Source: an uncultured Acetatifactor sp. (GTDB lineage Bacteria; Bacillota; Clostridia; Lachnospirales; Lachnospiraceae). Taken from it: a DNA stretch of 39,352 nt. The DNA lies in assembly GCA_947627535.1 (NCBI GenBank), contig CANQWM010000029.1, forward strand, positions 1 to 39,352. Direction: 5' to 3'. Below are positions 1 to 7,572 of this stretch, one piece after another. Numbering within the stretch: the stretch's first letter is position 1; every line of letters begins with the position of its first letter. The notes under the pieces were generated by a model. That model did not search any database. It was not told the origin of the DNA and saw nothing but the letters and a program-made list of their open reading frames with translations. The translations under genes were made by a program, and so were the position numbers.

Positions 1-608
1 TTTTCTATGAATTCACTGGCTATGCTTACGATCAGGCTCTCCCCTAACACGATCTTCGCTTCCAGTACATCGCAGTGGTAATTCACCGTTTCTTCCTCTG
101 TCCCTTTGGTGTAATGCCGTTCCAGGCATCCCTCATTGAGTTTCCGGCTCCCTGAATAAGTTTGTGTCCCGTCTACGATTACTAGCCATTTCTTCTGGAA
201 CCTGGCGTCATAAAACGCTTTTCCGCGGATCAGGCCATAAACCTGCTTCTGCAGCACCCTCTGCAGTTCACCCGGCTCCAGCCGCTCTAAATACTCATTG
301 ACCGTGACGGCATGGGGGAGATATTCCTTCCCTTTTCTGCCCATGAACTGGTATAGATTTTCCACGACTTTTTCCTAATTGAACTCGTATGTCATCGACT
401 GCATGCTTTCTATCCCGGCAATCCCTTTATAGAACATGGTCCCCAACAATTCATCGTTAGAATACTCTATATAACTCTGGTTTCGCGGATCTTTTGTGTC
501 TGCAAAATCACGGAACAGGTCAGGACAATACCTGCTCCTGATCTTATTACACTCCACGATCGGATTGTTTTCCAGTTTTCTCCGAATCCTCTCTTGTTCC
601 CTGCTCAT
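1..608 (-). pseudogene. DDE-type transposase, broken by in-frame TAG and cut by window edge
   Basis: Reading the minus strand from ATG at 608 (preceded by AAAGGAG, spacing about 7) gives 77 codons, then TAG at 375-377. The same frame then stays open to position 1 and is clearly protein-like: it contains YQFMGRKGKEYLPHAVTVNE and later IVDGTQTYSGSRKLNEGCLE and HYTKGTEEETVNYHCDVLEA. The DGTQ stretch probably holds the first catalytic Asp of a DDE transposase (inference from IS4-like enzymes with a DGT motif). The stop is one base away from CAG or AAG, so a simple nonsense mutation is the likely cause. The C-terminal part lies beyond the left edge, so whether the rest is intact cannot be said. 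I did not assign an IS family and found no convincing terminal inverted repeat in the 609-700 region. Confidence 0.75.
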
Positions 609-822
609 ACAGACTCCTTTGCGAAAAACTTTTTTCTTTTATTTTACCATTTTTTCTCAAAAGAGCCTATTCTCAACAGAATTAGTGCGAATTATTTTTT
701 CCTTTCAAAGCTGACGGGAAATATCCCGCTTTCCGCCCAGAAAACGAAGCTGTCAAACGCCCGGGCAGAAATGTCGTGAAACAGATCGAGAAACAGTTGT
801 GAGCGGTTTATGGGAGATGTGG
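609..822. other. AT-rich spacer between transposase remnant and island
   Basis: This stretch holds the upstream region of the transposase (T-rich on the plus strand) and no convincing gene. The short plus-strand reading frames here have no ribosome site and no recognisable product. The outer end of the insertion sequence should lie in this stretch, but I could not place it because no second end is visible in the window. Confidence 0.5.
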
Positions 823-851
823 ATGACATTTAAAGGTTTATATGTTAGAAT
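823..851 (+). promoter_or_regulatory. Sigma-A-type promoter for the 893 gene
   Basis: ATGACA at 823-828 and TAGAAT at 846-851 are separated by exactly 17 bp and lie about 40 bp before the GTG start at 893. This fits a vegetative promoter for the AT-rich three-gene island. Confidence 0.55.
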
Positions 852-892
852 ATTTATTGTCTTAGAAACAAAATTATATAGGTGGTGTTAAA

Positions 893-1177
893 GTGGGATT
901 TTATGATATGATTTTAGGCGAAAAGGGATTATTAGTAGAATTACGCTGTAAGAATTCTTTCAATGAGCAGATTTATGCAGGCATTGTGAATTATCTTAAT
1001 GAGAATTTGCCTGAGTGGAAATCAAGTGGATTTATACCTGTTGCAGATGCAGTAGCTATCTTTAACCTGATTGACGAACTATCTGGCGGAAGCAGATTTT
1101 GGAGTGAAGAAGTCCAGCTGCGGGCAGAGGATGCCACGCTTGAGATACAGGATATCATTAGCGCACTGGAAGAATAA
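893..1177 (+). CDS. Unknown 94-aa protein, first gene of AT-rich island
   Basis: GTG start with AGGTGG at 880-885 (7-nt spacing). I do not recognise the family. The product is small, acidic and soluble, with no membrane segment or signal peptide; predicted mostly alpha-helical from its pattern (a helix around EQIYAGIVNYLNENL and an acidic C-terminal helix ending ALEE). It stands 29 bp upstream of the NADAR-family gene and is probably co-transcribed with it. DarT1 toxins are usually about 200 aa, so this is not a full DarT1. It could be an accessory or immunity-type small protein; no function is assigned. Codon use is AT-rich, like the next two genes and unlike the pst genes. Confidence 0.7.
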   Translation: MGFYDMILGEKGLLVELRCKNSFNEQIYAGIVNYLNENLPEWKSSGFIPVADAVAIFNLIDELSGGSRFWSEEVQLRAEDATLEIQDIISALEE

Positions 1178-1206
1178 TGCAATTTATTTAACAGGGAGGG
1201 AATACC

Positions 1207-1845
1207 GTGGCAAAACGACCTGCATTTTTTATCCGTGGGGGAAAAGTTATTAGTGAAATATATTCGTTTGAATGGTTTCCAGGTTTTGCAGTATCTCAAA
1301 AACAAAAGTCCATAGAAAGCTTACATAATGCAATTATGAAAGTAGATGTAAACGCTAAGCCGTTAGAAATCAGCACTAAGAGTAAGGAACCTATCGGAAT
1401 AAAACTAAGTGCGTTCAATCTCAAGTTAAATAACTATGCCCTTGAGAATATTTTTCAGGGTGCTAAAGTTTTTGAACGCGGCGGTCCATATCTTGATTTA
1501 CTTGATGTGCTGCCCAAAGAAGCCAAGCGTGATGAAAGGCTGTATAATTCTGGAAAACTTAGAGCGTTTTGTTATCAAAATGATGATTTCCCTTTAACTC
1601 CCCAAACGGTATTTTATGATTTTATCTATGTTTCTGCTGTAAAGCAATCATTTGCAATAGATGAAATCAACGCAGTTTCAAATTATAATTATTTTACAGA
1701 TATTGAGTTTAATCCGGCAAAAAGCATTAATACCCAGGCGAGGGCTGCTGCAATAATTAAGTTGATTTTAGATGAATACGGATATCTTCCGGATTTTCAG
1801 AAACAAGATTTTATCCAATATCACAAAGAACATATTATTTATTAA
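1207..1845 (+). CDS. NADAR-family protein (DarT1-associated antitoxin-like ADP-ribosyl hydrolase)
   Basis: GTG start with GGGAGGG at 1194-1200 (6-nt spacing); 212 aa. Seen: LSAFNL (residues 68-72), ENIFQGAKVFERGGPYLDLL (80-99), PKEAKRDERL (103-112), FYDFIYV (136-142) and YFTDIEFNPAKSINTQARAA (162-181). These correspond to the NADAR fold landmarks (the VEHxFQAxK and EAKRxGR regions) and, as I remember them, to the subfamily found beside DarT1 toxins (DUF6977 / DarT1-associated NADAR). Known: NADAR enzymes of this group remove ADP-ribose from guanine in DNA and act as antitoxins to DarT1. No DarT1-like gene is visible within 1 kb on either side, so this is an orphan or its partner is the unknown 94-aa protein. 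The C-terminus (after YGYLPDF) is short and could be frayed; a downstream out-of-frame stretch is discussed in the findings. Confidence 0.7.
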   Translation: MAKRPAFFIRGGKVISEIYSFEWFPGFAVSQKQKSIESLHNAIMKVDVNAKPLEISTKSKEPIGIKLSAFNLKLNNYALENIFQGAKVFERGGPYLDLLDVLPKEAKRDERLYNSGKLRAFCYQNDDFPLTPQTVFYDFIYVSAVKQSFAIDEINAVSNYNYFTDIEFNPAKSINTQARAAAIIKLILDEYGYLPDFQKQDFIQYHKEHIIY

Positions 1846-1915
1846 TGAAGAAGCTGTTGATAACTTTTGCAAATCAGCATTTGAAAAAGAAATATCAAAT
1901 ATCATAAGAGGTAGA

Positions 1916-2386
1916 ATGTTGAAAAAAGCACTGATGCCAATACTGGGAATATTTATAGTGCTGGTAACAGGGATAGCTCTGTTTGCCCTGTTTGCTATAA
2001 TGAAAGAAAAAGAACCGGTTGAAAAGCAGATACGGACAGATGTTGAACCTATTTATCATCATTTTCCGGGTTTGCCAGCAACTGATAATATACAGTGGTG
2101 CAGCCGGACATCAGACGGAATTGGTTTAACAACTGTCTGGATATATGTCTTTGCATTTTATGACTATGATGTTGGCGCCGAACTTGGCGGAGAAGAAATC
2201 TTAAATGAGAAAACAGACTTTTATTTTTGGCCGGAAGATTTAGTGGATTGTAATTCAAAATGGAGAAAATTGGAAGATATTGGGGATGCGTTCCAAGCAG
2301 GAATAAAGCTCAGTGAAAAGATGGATGTCTCTGTTTATATAAATGAGGCTGGAAACATTATTTATATGGAAGCGGTCGGGGATTAA
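1916..2386 (+). CDS. Membrane-anchored unknown protein
   Basis: I chose ATG at 1916, preceded by AAGAGG at 1906-1911; the reading frame is open further upstream (to 1772) but that part overlaps the NADAR gene. The 156-aa product begins MLKKALMPILGIFIVLVTGI and has one hydrophobic segment at about residues 5-31, then a polar region with aromatic and acidic residues, so it is probably an inner-membrane protein with an extracytoplasmic or cytoplasmic globular domain. There is no lipobox. I do not recognise the domain. It follows the NADAR gene by 70 bp in the same direction and shares its AT-rich composition, so the three genes probably arrived together. Confidence 0.65.
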   Translation: MLKKALMPILGIFIVLVTGIALFALFAIMKEKEPVEKQIRTDVEPIYHHFPGLPATDNIQWCSRTSDGIGLTTVWIYVFAFYDYDVGAELGGEEILNEKTDFYFWPEDLVDCNSKWRKLEDIGDAFQAGIKLSEKMDVSVYINEAGNIIYMEAVGD

Positions 2387-2565
2387 AAATATTTATAATG
2401 GAGAGTCCAAAATAGAATTTAAAAAGAAGATTAAATTTTAAGAAAAGACATTCACTTATTAATAGCGTCAGCGCAGAAAGGAGATAGGACTATAAGCAGA
2501 ACCGCAGACAGTGGAAGGGCCACACCGAGCAGACAACGGACTGAAACAGCAGGGCAAGCGCCAAG

Positions 2566-2757
2566 ATGTGGAGGGAGGACTTGACAGCCACGATCAATGC
2601 CGTCAACGAGCGCATCGGGATAGAGGAACAGCGGGAACACCGATCCTTTAAGGAACAGGGAATAGACAGGGAGCCGACCATCCATTTAGGGGCGGCGCAT
2701 GTTCTGGAGCGCAAGGGCATACCCACCGAGCGGGGCGACATCAACCGTGAGATTGAG
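2566..2757 (+). pseudogene. MobA/MobL (MobQ) relaxase fragment
   Basis: The reading frame contains WREDLTATINAVNERIGIEE, EHRSFKEQGIDREPTIHLGA and ERKGIPTERGDINREIE. The block with HRS, QGID.EPTIHLG and ERGDINRE is typical of the middle of MobA/MobL relaxases of mobilisable plasmids and conjugative elements of Clostridia. The N-terminal catalytic region with the active Tyr and HxH motifs is not visible upstream, and after INREIE the sequence switches to an unrelated nuclease-like protein. This is a decayed piece of a mobile element, not a working gene. Confidence 0.7.
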
Positions 2758-3133
2758 ATTTTCCCAAATGAACATTTTATCGACCAACAGAATGCATCCG
2801 ATGAAAAGAGGATTACAGACACAAATTTTGCGGTCTATGGCGCGGTCAGGAAAACCTATCATTGGGAATGAATATCAGAATGTTGTGAAAGGAATGGGTG
2901 AAGTTATGGGTGGTACATTATTGGAAACGAACGCGAGAAGGATAAAAAATGAGGGCATGACTGAAGGAATTGCCAAGGGTATGGCTAAAGGCAGGACGGA
3001 AGGACAGGAAGAGAAAGGAATCCAAGTATTCCTTAACTTAATCGGAGCCGGTATACCCAGAGAAGAAGCACAGAGACTCGCTGAGATTGGGAACGATCTT
3101 GTGGAAAAGGCTTTGCGGCTGCAAAAATCTTAA
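2758..3133 (+). pseudogene. Rpn/PD-(D/E)XK nuclease-transposase family remnant with internal deletion
   Basis: Two ends of one protein seem to be present. The N-terminal part, NEHFIDQQNASDEKRITDTN followed by FAVYG and YHWE, ends at TGA 2869-2871. The C-terminal part starts in another frame at about 2873 (NVVKGMGEVMGGTLLETNAR, then repeated EG[MI]xxG units, then EEAQRLAEI) and stops at 3131-3133. This matches the usual start and Glu/Gly-repeat tail of Rpn family recombination-promoting nuclease/putative transposase proteins of Lachnospiraceae. About 200 residues of the middle appear to be deleted. The downstream part alone is open from 2699 but starts inside the relaxase fragment out of frame, so it is unlikely to be a real gene. 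Confidence 0.6.
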
Positions 3134-3167
3134 AAGACATTCTGCATATGCAGTATTAGTACGAACG

Positions 3168-3200
3168 CAGCAGATCATGGAAACGTGGTCTGCTGTTTTT
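3168..3200 (+). terminator. Intrinsic terminator after nuclease remnant
   Basis: A 10-bp stem (CAGCAGATCA at 3168-3177 with TGGTCTGCTG at 3186-3195, one G-T wobble) with an 8-nt loop is followed by TTTTT at 3196-3200. Confidence 0.75.
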
Positions 3201-3291
3201 GTTAGATCTGCCGGAATTTTTCTGTAAACAACACAAAGTAGCAAAAAACGATTTACTGAAGCGATGAAACGAAACAGCAACACAGCGCAAG

Positions 3292-3327
3292 GACGGTTAT
3301 GAACGTAAAGTTTGTAGCCGTCTTTTT
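3292..3327 (+). terminator. Second intrinsic terminator ahead of the pst promoter
   Basis: GACGGTTA (3292-3299) can pair with TAGCCGTC (3315-3322), one wobble, followed by a run of five T. It would insulate the phosphate operon from transcription coming from the accessory region. The rest of 3134-3379 holds no recognisable gene. Confidence 0.6.
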
Positions 3328-3379
3328 GTTTGGAAAAGAGCAGAAAATGAAGAAAGCAGACAGTACCAGCGGGCCGCAA

Positions 3380-3409
3380 TTTACATTCATTTTACATAAG
3401 CATGATAAC
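3380..3409 (+). promoter_or_regulatory. Pho box (PhoP/PhoB-type operator) for the pst operon
   Basis: Two direct repeats TTTACA at 3380-3385 and 3391-3396 are spaced exactly 11 bp start to start, the arrangement bound by PhoP of Bacillus (TTAACA-like repeats) and PhoB. GATAAC at 3404-3409 is a possible -10 just downstream; TAATAT at 3429-3434 is an alternative. The site lies about 85 bp before pstS. The cognate regulator is presumably the response regulator encoded at 7573. Confidence 0.7.
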
Positions 3410-3481
3410 GGATTTGATTTTTCGGGACTAATATCTATCTGTACCCAAAAGGGAACGATAAAAGCAAAGGAGAATTTTAAA

Positions 3482-4303
3482 ATGAAAATCAGGATGAAGA
3501 AAATGTTACCATGGATCCTTGCCGCTGCCTTGGCAGGATCGGCGCTTGCGGGGTGCTCCGCGCAGCAAAAGGGCGGCACAGTCAACACGGATGGTTCCAC
3601 CTCCATGGCGGACGTGATGGGGGCGTTGACCGAGGCGTTTCGGGAAAAGGAGCCGGACATTACCGTCAATTACTCCGGCACCGGTTCCGGCTCCGGCATC
3701 AGCGGCGTTCTGGACGGGACCTGCGACATTGGTCTTTCCAGTCGTGAACTGAAGCCGGAGGAAGTGGAGCAGGGCGCGGTGGCCCATGTGGTGGCGCTGG
3801 ATGGCGTGGCTGTTGTGGTAAACCCAAAGAACACGGTGACGGACCTGACCACGGAGCAGATTGCGGACATTTTCACCGGGAAGATCACAAACTGGTCAGA
3901 GCTTGGCGGCGGGGACGCGCCCATTGCGGTTTACGGCCGTGAGGACGGTTCCGGAACCCGAAGCGCCTTTGAAGAGATCGTGGGTGTGGAAGGCGCCTGC
4001 GTTTACCGGAGCGAATACGGCTCCACTGGTGATGTCATAGGGAATGTTGCCTCCAATGAAAACGCCATCGGGTATGCCTCCCTTTCCGCCGTGGACAGCA
4101 GTGTCACTGCCGTAAAGGTAAACGGCGTTACGCCCAGTGAAGCCACCGTCAAAGACGGAAGCTATACGATCCAGCGCCCCTTCGTGATGGTCACAAAGGA
4201 AGGCACGGAGCTTTCCGAAGCGGCGAAAGCCTTCCTCGATTTTGCAACGAGCGCAGAAGCGGAGCAGTACATTACCGCGGCCGGCGCCGTGTACCCGAAC
4301 TGA
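3482..4303 (+). CDS. pstS: Phosphate ABC transporter substrate-binding lipoprotein PstS
   Basis: Start chosen at ATG 3482 because AAAGGAG (3466-3472) stands 9 nt before it; the frame is open further upstream but without a ribosome site. The 273-aa product has a lipoprotein signal (MKKMLPWILAAALAGSALAG then Cys, lipobox ALAGC at about residues 21-25), followed by the PstS phosphate-binding motifs DGSTSM near residue 37, NYSGTGSGSG near 64 and YGREDGSGTRSAFEE near 156. It captures inorganic phosphate outside the membrane and delivers it to PstCA. First gene of pstSCAB-phoU, behind the Pho box. Confidence 0.95.
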   Translation: MKIRMKKMLPWILAAALAGSALAGCSAQQKGGTVNTDGSTSMADVMGALTEAFREKEPDITVNYSGTGSGSGISGVLDGTCDIGLSSRELKPEEVEQGAVAHVVALDGVAVVVNPKNTVTDLTTEQIADIFTGKITNWSELGGGDAPIAVYGREDGSGTRSAFEEIVGVEGACVYRSEYGSTGDVIGNVASNENAIGYASLSAVDSSVTAVKVNGVTPSEATVKDGSYTIQRPFVMVTKEGTELSEAAKAFLDFATSAEAEQYITAAGAVYPN

Positions 4304-4304
4304 T

Positions 4305-5177
4305 ATGAAAAGGGCGAAATTAAAAGCGGCGGAGAGAACCATGCAGGTTCTCTTTACCCTGTGCGGCTTGATAGCGGTAGGATTTGTACTGCTTATTACC
4401 ATATACCTTGTCATTTCCGGACTTCCGGCGATCCGGGAAATCGGTCTCTTCCATTTCCTTTTTGGGAAGACCTGGGCTGCAGGCAGGGACCAGTACGGGA
4501 TCCTTCCTCTGATCCTTACCTCCATATACGGTACGGCCGGAGCCATTGTCATCGGCGTACCCATCGGCTTTTTCACGGCAGTGTTTCTTGCCAAGGTTGC
4601 GCCGAAAAGAATCGCGAATGTCCTGCGCTCGGCCGTGAGTCTGCTGGCAGGCATCCCCTCGGTGGTCTATGGCCTTGTGGGAATGTGCGTCCTGGTTCCG
4701 GCCCTGCGCAACTGGCTCCATCTGCCTGCCGGGGACAGCCTGCTTGCAGCGATGATTGTACTGGCAATTATGATCCTGCCATCCATCATCTCTCTTTCGG
4801 AGACGGCGCTGGAAGCGGTGCCGAAGGAATATGAAGAAGCGTCTCTGGCCCTGGGCGCCACAAAGCTGGAAACGTATTTCCGCATTTTGGCCCCCGCGGC
4901 CAGGAGCGGCATCGCCGCGGCGGTGGTGCTGGGGATCGGGCGGGCCATCGGGGAAGCCATGGCCATTATGATGGTGGCGGGAAATGTGGCCAATATGCCG
5001 GCCCTTACCAGATCCGTGCGTTTCCTGACTACCGGTATTTCCATTGAACTGAACTATTCCCAGGATGGGAGCTTACAGCGGCAGGCGCTGTTTTCCATTG
5101 GCCTTGTTTTGTTTTTCTTTATCATGCTGATCAATGCCTTTTTGAACCTTGTTTTGAAAAGGGAGAAGGAGACTTAA
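4305..5177 (+). CDS. pstC: Phosphate ABC transporter permease PstC
   Basis: Start at ATG 4305, 1 nt after the pstS stop; no strong ribosome site is seen, so translational coupling is likely. The 290-aa protein has about six membrane segments and the permease EAA-type loop (EAVPKEYEEASLALGATKLE), plus the GIGRAIGEAMA motif of PstC/PstA proteins. It forms the inner-membrane channel with PstA. Length is normal for the family. An upstream in-frame extension inside pstS is not used. Confidence 0.95.
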   Translation: MKRAKLKAAERTMQVLFTLCGLIAVGFVLLITIYLVISGLPAIREIGLFHFLFGKTWAAGRDQYGILPLILTSIYGTAGAIVIGVPIGFFTAVFLAKVAPKRIANVLRSAVSLLAGIPSVVYGLVGMCVLVPALRNWLHLPAGDSLLAAMIVLAIMILPSIISLSETALEAVPKEYEEASLALGATKLETYFRILAPAARSGIAAAVVLGIGRAIGEAMAIMMVAGNVANMPALTRSVRFLTTGISIELNYSQDGSLQRQALFSIGLVLFFFIMLINAFLNLVLKREKET

Positions 5178-6017
5178 ATGAGACGAAAGATCTATGAAAT
5201 TGCGGGGCGGGTCCTTCTGTACGGATGCGCGGCGATAACAATCGGATTACTCCTGTTTCTCATAGGCTTTATCCTCTTTCGGGGTATCGGCGGCATCAGC
5301 TGGCGGTTTTTATCCACCGCCGAGAGTGTCATAAACGGGACAGTGGGCATTCTTCCGGCCATTAAAAATACGGTATTTGTGATTCTGGTATCCCTGATCC
5401 TATCCCTTCCCCTGGGAGTGGGTGCGGCGGTCTATCTCACCGAGTATGCCCGGAACCGGCGGCTTGTGTCGGCGATTGAGTTTGCCTCCGAAACGCTGGC
5501 GGGGATCCCATCCATCATCTATGCGCTTGTCGGCGTCATTCTTTTCTGCACGGCGCTGCATCTGCAAAAGACGCTGCTGGCCGGTTCCCTGACACTGGTG
5601 GTTATGATTCTGCCAACCATCATACGGTCCACCCAGGAGAGTCTGAAAACGGTGCCGGTTTCCTTCAGGGAGGGCGCCCTTGGTCTGGGAAGCGGAAAGT
5701 GGCACATGATCCGCACGGTGGTGCTGCCGTCCTCCGTTGACGGGATCGTCACAGGATGTATCCTTGCTGTAGGCCGCGTGGTGGGAGAAAGCGCAGTGCT
5801 GATGTACACAGCCGGAATGAGCATGGCCATGCAGAGCTTCTCCTTCGACCGGCTGGCAGGCGCGTCGGGCGCCACCCTCACCGTTGCGCTGTACCATTAT
5901 GCCAAAGAAAACGCGGATTTTGCGTCCGCTTTTTCCATTGCCACCATCCTGCTGTTCCTTACGGGGATCATCAATTTTTCCGCCGGATTTCTCGGCAGGA
6001 AGCTAAGGAGGAGCTGA
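5178..6017 (+). CDS. pstA: Phosphate ABC transporter permease PstA
   Basis: ATG at 5178 abuts the pstC stop; GAAGGAGA is a good ribosome site. The 279-aa protein has six hydrophobic segments and the EAA loop ([20 protein letters not shown]) with [17 protein letters not shown] near residues 195-211. It pairs with PstC in the phosphate importer. Its last bases carry a second strong ribosome site (AAGGAGGAG at 6005-6013) that serves the small ORF at 6021 rather than pstB. Confidence 0.95.
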   Translation: MRRKIYEIAGRVLLYGCAAITIGLLLFLIGFILFRGIGGISWRFLSTAESVINGTVGILPAIKNTVFVILVSLILSLPLGVGAAVYLTEYARNRRLVSAIEFASETLAGIPSIIYALVGVILFCTALHLQKTLLAGSLTLVVMILPTIIRSTQESLKTVPVSFREGALGLGSGKWHMIRTVVLPSSVDGIVTGCILAVGRVVGESAVLMYTAGMSMAMQSFSFDRLAGASGATLTVALYHYAKENADFASAFSIATILLFLTGIINFSAGFLGRKLRRS

Positions 6018-6020
6018 CCT

Positions 6021-6086
6021 ATGGTGAACCAGTTATGTTCGCAGGGAATTTTAACTTTGGCAGGAAATTTAAGGAGGAGCTTATGA
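6021..6086 (+). CDS. Possible 21-aa ORF coupling pstA to pstB
   Basis: ATG 6021 lies 7 nt after AAGGAGGAG and 3 nt after the pstA stop. The frame runs 21 codons (starts [10 protein letters not shown], ends LRRSL) and stops at TGA 6084-6086, overlapping the pstB start by the four bases ATGA. The segment 5996-6017 and the segment 6060-6085 are near copies of each other (GGCAGGAA, a few bases, then AAGGAGGAGCT), so the ORF may have arisen by duplication of the pstB ribosome site. It could be translated and couple pstB translation to pstA. No homology is recognised; it may be a by-product. Confidence 0.4.
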   Translation: MVNQLCSQGILTLAGNLRRSL

Positions 6087-6841
6087 CAGATCCCATTATT
6101 TCCGCGAGAAATCTTGATTTTTACTATGGCGAAACCCATGCGCTGAAAGACGTCTGTCTCGATATTCCAGAACACAATATCACGGCGCTCATCGGTCCGT
6201 CCGGCTGCGGAAAATCCACGTTTCTGCGGACGATTAACCGAATGAACGATCTGATCGAGGGCGTGAGGGTGACCGGTTCCCTGACCTACCGGGGGGCGGA
6301 GATTTATGCGCCCGAACAGGATGTGACGGAACTTCGCAAGAATATCGGTATGGTGTTTCAGAAGCCCAACCCCTTCCCCATGTCCATATATGATAACGTG
6401 GCTTACGGCCCCCGCACCCATGGAATCCGTGCAAAAGCGAAGCTGGACGATATTGTGGAGCGATCTCTGCGGGACGCGGCTATCTGGGACGAAGTAAAGG
6501 GAAGGCTGAAAAAGAACGCGCTGGGACTTTCCGGCGGACAGCAGCAGCGGCTGTGCATTGCCCGGGCCCTGGCGGTAAAGCCGGATGTCCTTCTGATGGA
6601 TGAGTCCACCTCGGCGCTTGATCCCATTTCCACTTCCAAAATTGAAGATCTGGCGATGGAACTGAAAAAAGAATACAGCATCGTCATCGTTACCCACAAT
6701 ATGCAGCAGGCGGTGCGGATCTCTGACCGGACGGCATTTTTCCTCCTGGGAGAGCTGATAGAATATGGAGATACGGAGAAAATGTTTTCGCGGCCGGAGG
6801 ATAAACGGACCGAGGATTATATCACAGGGAGGTTTGGATAA
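6083..6841 (+). CDS. pstB: Phosphate ABC transporter ATP-binding protein PstB
   Basis: Start chosen at ATG 6083 (AAGGAGGAG at 6071-6079). The 252-aa protein has Walker [10 protein letters not shown] (38-46), Q-loop [12 protein letters not shown] (90-101, characteristic of PstB), signature LSGGQQQR (149-156), Walker B LLMDE (170-174) and the switch His in VTHN. It hydrolyses ATP to drive phosphate import through PstCA. Its stop overlaps the phoU start (TAATG). The in-frame sequence upstream of 6083 runs into pstA and is not part of the protein. Confidence 0.96.
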   Translation: MTDPIISARNLDFYYGETHALKDVCLDIPEHNITALIGPSGCGKSTFLRTINRMNDLIEGVRVTGSLTYRGAEIYAPEQDVTELRKNIGMVFQKPNPFPMSIYDNVAYGPRTHGIRAKAKLDDIVERSLRDAAIWDEVKGRLKKNALGLSGGQQQRLCIARALAVKPDVLLMDESTSALDPISTSKIEDLAMELKKEYSIVIVTHNMQQAVRISDRTAFFLLGELIEYGDTEKMFSRPEDKRTEDYITGRFG

Positions 6842-7497
6842 TGAGGACGAGATTTGACGAGCAGCTGAATACGCTGGGACAGGAGCTGATCAGGATGGGG
6901 GCGCTTTGTGAAGAAGTGATCTCTCTGGCGGCTTCCGCCCTCATTCAAAAGGACGATGCGCTGGCGGCAAAGATCGCGCCGCTGGACCAGAAAATAGATG
7001 AAAAGGAACGGCAGATCGAATCCATGTGTCTGCGGCTTTTATTGCAGCAGCAGCCGGTGGCCCGGGATCTGCGGCAGATATCCGCTGCCCTGAAAATGGT
7101 AACGGATATGGAGCGGATCGGGGACCAGGCAGAGGATATAGCGGAGATCCTGCCCTTTCTGAATGACAGGACACTTCCTGAGCATATCCAGATCCGGGAA
7201 ATGGCGAAAGCAACGATCAGGATGGTGACGGACAGCGTAGATGCTTTTGTAAAACAGGATACGTCCATAGCAGAAGCGGTCATCGCTTCCGACGATATTG
7301 TGGATGACTATTTTATTGAGGTCAAAAACAGCCTGATTTCTCTGATCGCGCAAAATCCCAATGAGGGGGAATATGCCCTTGACCTTTTAATGGCAGCGAA
7401 ATATTTTGAAAGGATCGGGGATCACGCTGTGAACATTGCCGGCTGGGTGATTTTTTCCGTTACCGGGGAAAAAGAAGTGCAGCCGCCGACAGATTGA
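6841..7497 (+). CDS. phoU: Phosphate signalling protein PhoU
   Basis: The start ATG overlaps the pstB stop by one base. The 218-aa all-helical protein shows the two PhoU repeats (MGALCEEVISLAASAL; LDQKIDEKERQIESMCLRLL; DMERIGDQAEDIAE around residue 90; then a second copy with YFERIGDHAVNIAGWV near 180). The repeated ERIGD motifs bind metal in this family. PhoU links the state of PstSCAB to the PhoR kinase and represses the Pho response when phosphate is plentiful. Length and position are normal. Confidence 0.96.
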   Translation: MRTRFDEQLNTLGQELIRMGALCEEVISLAASALIQKDDALAAKIAPLDQKIDEKERQIESMCLRLLLQQQPVARDLRQISAALKMVTDMERIGDQAEDIAEILPFLNDRTLPEHIQIREMAKATIRMVTDSVDAFVKQDTSIAEAVIASDDIVDDYFIEVKNSLISLIAQNPNEGEYALDLLMAAKYFERIGDHAVNIAGWVIFSVTGEKEVQPPTD

Positions 7498-7522
7498 AAG
7501 CGTTCTGAAAAGGTGCTATGAT
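7494..7522 (+). promoter_or_regulatory. Internal promoter for phoPR
   Basis: TTGAAA at 7494-7499, 17-bp spacer, TATGAT at 7517-7522 preceded by TG at an extended -10 position. It overlaps the phoU stop codon and would allow basal expression of the two-component system independent of the Pho box. Confidence 0.5.
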
Positions 7523-7572
7523 AGGGCGGAGGAATAGCAAGGCTGGCAGTCATAAAGTGAAGGAGAGACAAA

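Noticed and set aside
375..377. TAG inside the transposase as a recoded (pyrrolysine) codon
   Set aside because: No pylT/pylS genes are visible and the other genes here do not use in-frame TAG; a nonsense mutation is simpler.
2699..3133. A 144-aa gene starting at 2699
   Set aside because: Its first half is the relaxase and nuclease fragments read in the wrong frame; only the tail from about 2873 is protein-like.
3299..3481. N-terminal extension of PstS from ATG 3299
   Set aside because: It would read through a terminator hairpin and the Pho box and has no ribosome site; the start at 3482 has both a ribosome site and a signal peptide.
5756..6082. Long N-terminal extension of PstB
   Set aside because: It overlaps pstA in another frame; the strong ribosome site at 6071 and the family start fix ATG 6083.
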